64,000 nucleotides of DNA from Prochlorococcus sp. AG-409-J16 (GTDB taxonomy: Bacteria; Cyanobacteriota; Cyanobacteriia; PCC-6307; Cyanobiaceae), in the NCBI GenBank assembly GCA_003215655.1, contig QCKB01000008.1:31600-95599 (forward strand), in the 5' to 3' direction. Both the position numbers and the translations under genes were made by a program. Below the pieces are notes generated by a model. The model was not told the origin of the DNA. It ran no database searches and worked only from the letters and a program-made list of their open reading frames with translations. Within the stretch, counting starts at the first letter, position 1; every line of letters starts with the position of its first letter. Shown here one piece after another: positions 60,434 through 64,000 of this stretch.

Positions 60434-62847
60434 GTTCTTCAGGTCTGAGTCCTTTTTTTGGGAATAGATCCTTTGCCTTTCAAGACACCTTGGATCAATT
60501 GGAGTGGGCAAGGCTTTCTGAGCATGTGTCTCAATTTGCTAGTACTCCTCAAGGCCGTTCTAAATGCAGACCTCTTCCACTTCCTAATGATTTAGTAACT
60601 AGTAATCGGCTTTTAGAAGAAACAAAGGAGATTGGAGTTCTCGATAGCGAAATAGATGGAGGACTTAGCTTTAAAGGAGTGCATGATTTAAGTCATTGTT
60701 GTTCTATTTGTATTAAGGGTGGAGTTGCAACAGGAGAAGAGTTGCTTGAGATAGCAGAGACACTTTCTTCAGCGCGACGTTTACGTAGACAAATTGATGA
60801 TCGGGAACTTTTCCCAACCCTTACAGAACTATTGCTTGATCTAGCGACGTTGCCTGAGTTGGAAAAACTTCTCAAATTTGCATTAGAAGAAGGAGGTCGT
60901 ATAGCTGATAGAGCAAGCCCTGTACTCGCTGGGTTGAGGCGCAATGCAGATATTTTGCGATTAGAACGGCGGGATCTTTTTCAAGAATTTTTTAGAAGTC
61001 ATGCTTCTATTCTTCAAGATACGGTAGTTGCAGAGCGCAATGGCCGTCCAGTCCTAGCTGTCAAATCAGGAGCAGCAGCCAATTTCCCTGGTTTGGTTCA
61101 TGACAGTTCGGCTACAGGTAACACAATTTTTGTAGAGCCTCAAAAGGTCATCCCTCTTGGAAATCGTTTAGTTGAATTAGAGGCTCGTATTCATGAGAAC
61201 GAAAAGGTATTGCTTGCTAAATGGAGTGCAATAGTCGCTGAGCACTTTCATGCACTTAATCATTTACAAGAGGTTTTACTAAAGCTTGACTTGGCTTTGT
61301 CTAGGGCTCGTTATGGTAATTGGTTAGATGGGGTACTACCCAAGCTTCAGGAAGACCCAAAGGCTCCATTTGTCTTGCAGAAATTTCGTCATCCTTTGTT
61401 GGTTTGGCAGGAGCGTAATGAGCAAGGTGCCGAAGTTGTGCCTATCGGCATTGATGTTTCATCTGAGACAAGAGTTGTTGCGATAACTGGTCCCAATACT
61501 GGGGGCAAGACAGTCACTTTGAAGAGTGTTGGCCTTGCAACTCTTATGGCTCGTGCTGGACTTTTCCTGCCTTGTACTGGGAGACCAACTTTGCCTTGGT
61601 GTGCACAAGTTTTGGCAGATATAGGAGATGAGCAGTCTCTCCAGCAAAACCTTTCAACTTTTAGCGGTCACGTAAAACGAATTGGACGTATTTTTCAGGC
61701 ACTTGTTAATTCACCAGGACCAGCCTTAGTTCTATTAGATGAGGTTGGTGCTGGTACAGACCCCACGGAGGGGACTGCAATCGCTATATCTATTTTGCAA
61801 ACACTTGCTGATCGTGCGCGCTTAACTATTGCGACGACACATTTTGGAGAATTAAAGGCACTTAAATATTCAGATAGTCGTTTTGAGAATGCTTCTGTTG
61901 ATTTTGATTGTGACTCAATGTCTCCTTCTTATGCACTTCGATGGGGTATCCCTGGTCGGAGTAATGCCTTGGCAATCGCCGAGCGTTTGGACCTTGATTG
62001 TGAAGTGATCAAAATTGCAAAGGATTTGCTTTGTTCAGGTGAGAAAGTAGATATGAATGCAGTTATCTGTGGTTTAGAAGAGCAGAGGAAAAAGCAACAA
62101 GAATCTGCAGAGCAAGCCGCAGCTTTATTGGCTCAGACGGAATTGCTACATGAGGAGCTCATCAGTCGCTGGAAGCAACAACTCAAAGAATCAGCTGATC
62201 TAAAGGAACGGGGGAGGCAAAGAATTGAGTCATCTATTCAAGATGCTCAACAAGAGGTGAGGGCGTTGATACGTCGATTACGAGAAGAAGGAGCGAATGG
62301 TGAGACAGCACGGCTTGTAGGGAAGAGACTGCGTCGTATCGCAGTTGAAAACCGTCACTCGAAAGAACTAACACCTCAAAATGATTGGTCCCCTCAGGTT
62401 GGAGAGCGCATCAGGGTTATTCCTTTAGGGAAGGCAGGGGAGGTTCTCTCTATCACAGACGATGGCCTATATATCACGGTCTTGTGTGGATTACTACGTA
62501 GCAAAGTCCATTTGTCTGCCCTGGAAAGCTTGGACGGCCGAAAGGCCAGACCTGCTCAGCCGAAGATTGAAATTAATTCTCCAAAAGATAGATGTACCTC
62601 TACATCGGTCCGTACTACTAGAAATTCGGTAGACGTTAGGGGGTTAAGGGTTCATGAGGCTGAAGTAGTGGTTGAAGAGTATTTGCGTAAGGTCAGTGGA
62701 CCAGTTTGGGTAATACATGGGATTGGTACAGGAAAGCTAAAGAGAGGGTTGAGAGAATGGCTTGAAACTCTGCCCTACGTTCAGCGTGCCGATGATGCTG
62801 AAAGTTGTGATGGAGGTGCGGGTTGCACCGTTGTTTGGTTGCACTAG
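60430..62847 (+). CDS. mutS2: MutS2 (ribosome rescue/recombination suppressor)
   Basis: A MutS-family ATPase of 805 residues without a mismatch-recognition domain. Walker A GPNTGGKT is at 354-361, with LVLLDEVGAGTDPTEG as Walker B/D-loop, followed by a coiled-coil arm and a C-terminal Smr domain (VDVRGLRVHEAE...VIHGIGTGKLKRGLREWL). MutS2 is linked to suppression of recombination and to splitting collided ribosomes. The start ATG overlaps the VOC gene stop. The protein ends in a Cys-containing tail (ESCDGGAGCTVVWLH). Confidence 0.94.
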   Translation: MSSSGLSPFFGNRSFAFQDTLDQLEWARLSEHVSQFASTPQGRSKCRPLPLPNDLVTSNRLLEETKEIGVLDSEIDGGLSFKGVHDLSHCCSICIKGGVATGEELLEIAETLSSARRLRRQIDDRELFPTLTELLLDLATLPELEKLLKFALEEGGRIADRASPVLAGLRRNADILRLERRDLFQEFFRSHASILQDTVVAERNGRPVLAVKSGAAANFPGLVHDSSATGNTIFVEPQKVIPLGNRLVELEARIHENEKVLLAKWSAIVAEHFHALNHLQEVLLKLDLALSRARYGNWLDGVLPKLQEDPKAPFVLQKFRHPLLVWQERNEQGAEVVPIGIDVSSETRVVAITGPNTGGKTVTLKSVGLATLMARAGLFLPCTGRPTLPWCAQVLADIGDEQSLQQNLSTFSGHVKRIGRIFQALVNSPGPALVLLDEVGAGTDPTEGTAIAISILQTLADRARLTIATTHFGELKALKYSDSRFENASVDFDCDSMSPSYALRWGIPGRSNALAIAERLDLDCEVIKIAKDLLCSGEKVDMNAVICGLEEQRKKQQESAEQAAALLAQTELLHEELISRWKQQLKESADLKERGRQRIESSIQDAQQEVRALIRRLREEGANGETARLVGKRLRRIAVENRHSKELTPQNDWSPQVGERIRVIPLGKAGEVLSITDDGLYITVLCGLLRSKVHLSALESLDGRKARPAQPKIEINSPKDRCTSTSVRTTRNSVDVRGLRVHEAEVVVEEYLRKVSGPVWVIHGIGTGKLKRGLREWLETLPYVQRADDAESCDGGAGCTVVWLH

Positions 62848-62967
62848 CACGTTTCTTATCCTTAGCTTCTTTTGGAATGCATCGAGTTAGTTTTAGAGAT
62901 TGCTTTAATTAGCAGCGTTGTTCTGATTAGCTCCAGATGTAGTTAGGCGTATCTTTCTATGCAGCAG

Positions 62968-63906
62968 TCAATCCATTCCCCAACGAATATAAATTCGACA
63001 TGAATGCAGTAAAACGCCTAAAGCAAAAAAACATTCAAAAAGTTCTTGATCACTAGGAATTAAGATTGGAATATTTATGCCTCTCATTTCAAGAATGAGG
63101 CAAAAATATAATAATGAGCCAATTGCAAAATAACCTATCAGAGATAGAGGCGGGAGAAGTACTTCTGCGATCGATTTTGGTCGTATATTTCCTTTCAGCT
63201 TTAAACGCCAATTTATCAAGCAAAAGATAGTCAAGGAGGCAAGAGTTAAAGCTACTATTAGAGTATTAGGCTCTCCACTAAGGAATATAAGATTATGAAT
63301 ATTAGTCTCTTGTTGTGCATTGGATTCAGTAAAGAATTGAGGAGACTGCCAATTGAATATCATTTGCCCCCAGCTAACTTCTTCCATTGCAAGAAAAAAG
63401 GAGAGGCCAGACAGTGCTAGGACGAATTTCCCAGGTAATTTGTTTATTTCTTTTTTGCCTGTAAGTAGGAATAGAAAGGCTGATAATAATAGAAATATGA
63501 AACTAAACCATTCTACTAAGCTTCCTTCTTCGACAAGTCTGCGATAGGCATTTAAATCTTCTAATTGAATTCGGTATATGATAAATAAAATCGAAGCGAG
63601 AAAAGGAAATAACCCAAGTAATTTTTCAGAAATATTATTATTAAGTACATGATATTTAGCCAGTAAAAAACTGGCGTTCCTGCGAACTCCAGAGATAAAA
63701 AGTAATAACCCTAGAAGCCCTTGAATGAGCTGAGGTGTTGATAAAGGTGAATCATAAATATTGAAAAGGCGTGCTAAGCCTGTAAAGATTAGAGCAACTC
63801 CAAAAGTAATTAGGCTGCCATCTATCAGTTTGCCTAGGAATGTGATTCTTTTTTCGTAGAGGTTTGTATGTTTGATGGACTTAGACGCATCAGAGGCTAA
63901 AGGCAT
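62968..63906 (-). CDS. Unknown polytopic membrane protein
   Basis: This 312-residue protein is not recognised. It has about 8 predicted TM segments (e.g. LIDGSLITFGVALIFTGLARL, LLGLFPFLASILFIIYRI, WFSFIFLLLSAFLFLLTG, FVLALSGLSFFLAMEEVSWG). A conserved-looking MEEVSWGQMIFNW includes two Glu in a membrane segment, which could be catalytic. It is convergent with mutS2 across ~120 bp and starts at ATG 63906. No family is assigned. Confidence 0.6.
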   Translation of the reverse strand: MPLASDASKSIKHTNLYEKRITFLGKLIDGSLITFGVALIFTGLARLFNIYDSPLSTPQLIQGLLGLLLFISGVRRNASFLLAKYHVLNNNISEKLLGLFPFLASILFIIYRIQLEDLNAYRRLVEEGSLVEWFSFIFLLLSAFLFLLTGKKEINKLPGKFVLALSGLSFFLAMEEVSWGQMIFNWQSPQFFTESNAQQETNIHNLIFLSGEPNTLIVALTLASLTIFCLINWRLKLKGNIRPKSIAEVLLPPLSLIGYFAIGSLLYFCLILEMRGINIPILIPSDQELFECFFALGVLLHSCRIYIRWGMD

Positions 63907-63970
63907 TAATCAATTTGCATCAAATATACTTTAATTTAACCCATCTCTAATAAACTATCGAGTGCTCCAT

Positions 63971-63987
63971 AGCTTTTAATAAAAGCT
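63971..63987. repeat. Inverted repeat upstream of the membrane protein gene
   Basis: AGCTTTT-AAT-AAAAGCT is a 7-bp inverted repeat with a 3-nt spacer, about 65 bp upstream of the ATG at 63906 (minus strand). It could be an operator or chance; there is nothing else of note at the window edge. Confidence 0.3.
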
Positions 63988-64000
63988 TAGAAAGTTAACT

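Noticed and set aside
1..64000. Search by eye for CRISPR arrays, IS ends, integrases, toxin-antitoxin pairs, defence genes and tRNA attachment sites.
   Set aside because: None seen. Regular spaced repeats, transposase motifs and tRNA genes are absent; the ribbon-helix-helix protein has no toxin neighbour.

Overview
The window reads as core chromosome of a marine picocyanobacterium, most likely a low-light type of Prochlorococcus. The evidence is the AT-rich, densely packed genes, the cyanobacteria-only families (NdhO, Hli, CrtQ, PetL, SbtA/SbtB, BicA-like SulP, DUF3120, DUF751, DUF4346, DUF2973) and the frequent TTG/GTG starts. The genus call is inference from gene content and general sequence character; no rRNA marker is present. 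I see no tRNA, rRNA, insertion sequence, prophage or CRISPR array.

Layout. 0.1-5.2 kb: a secreted small protein, phosphoglucomutase, a RarA fusion ATPase and an exported hypothetical protein. 5.2-9.1 kb: phosphopantetheinyl transferase, Bcp peroxiredoxin, type III pantothenate kinase, PAPS reductase and a type II NADH dehydrogenase. 9.1-14.8 kb: the dehydrogenase overlaps hflX and an SLC13-type anion transporter by 4 bp each, followed by a KtrB/KtrA potassium system. 14.8-21.6 kb: anmK, small regulatory-looking and basic proteins, a Nif11-like peptide, an ABC-F ATPase, a 55-residue Cys-rich protein, an HtrA protease and two conserved hypotheticals. 21.7-33.9 kb: Hli, xseA/xseB, YihY, an IMPase-like phosphatase, TolC, a radical SAM DUF512 protein, UppP, DUF3120, NadB and a VKOR-thioredoxin fusion. 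34.1-39.8 kb: RimO, PetL (30 residues), DUF4346, a COG3146 protein, a two-gene pterin-like module and shikimate kinase. 40-46.5 kb: GST, DUF751-rbfA-nagZ-hemD, an SRPBCC protein with crtQ, and an A-type Fe-S carrier. 46.5-53.4 kb: TPR protein, lipid-A-disaccharide-synthase-like protein, SDR, ndhO, a GT39-like membrane enzyme, a J-domain protein and cysK. 53.7-57.7 kb: a DDOR-like flavoprotein and an inorganic carbon uptake cluster (sbtB, sbtA, bicA-like). 57.9-64 kb: dnaJ, hemB, a VOC protein, mutS2 and an unknown membrane protein.

Functional threads: bicarbonate and ion transport; thiol redox (VKOR-Trx, DDOR-like, Bcp); sulfur assimilation (CysH, CysK); tetrapyrrole and carotenoid synthesis (HemB, HemD, CrtQ); murein recycling and lipid carriers (AnmK, NagZ-like, UppP); pterin chemistry (tandem PTPS plus RibD-like reductase).

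I did not find a clearly new multi-gene defence or mobile system. The observations most worth following are the tandem PTPS protein with one degenerate site next to a lone RibD-type reductase, the NADPH-motif-less NTR-like flavoprotein, a Nif11-like peptide that stops right after Gly-Gly with a possible alternate-frame tail, an SbtB lacking its C-terminal redox loop, and a set of inverted repeats that contain the stop codons of convergent genes.
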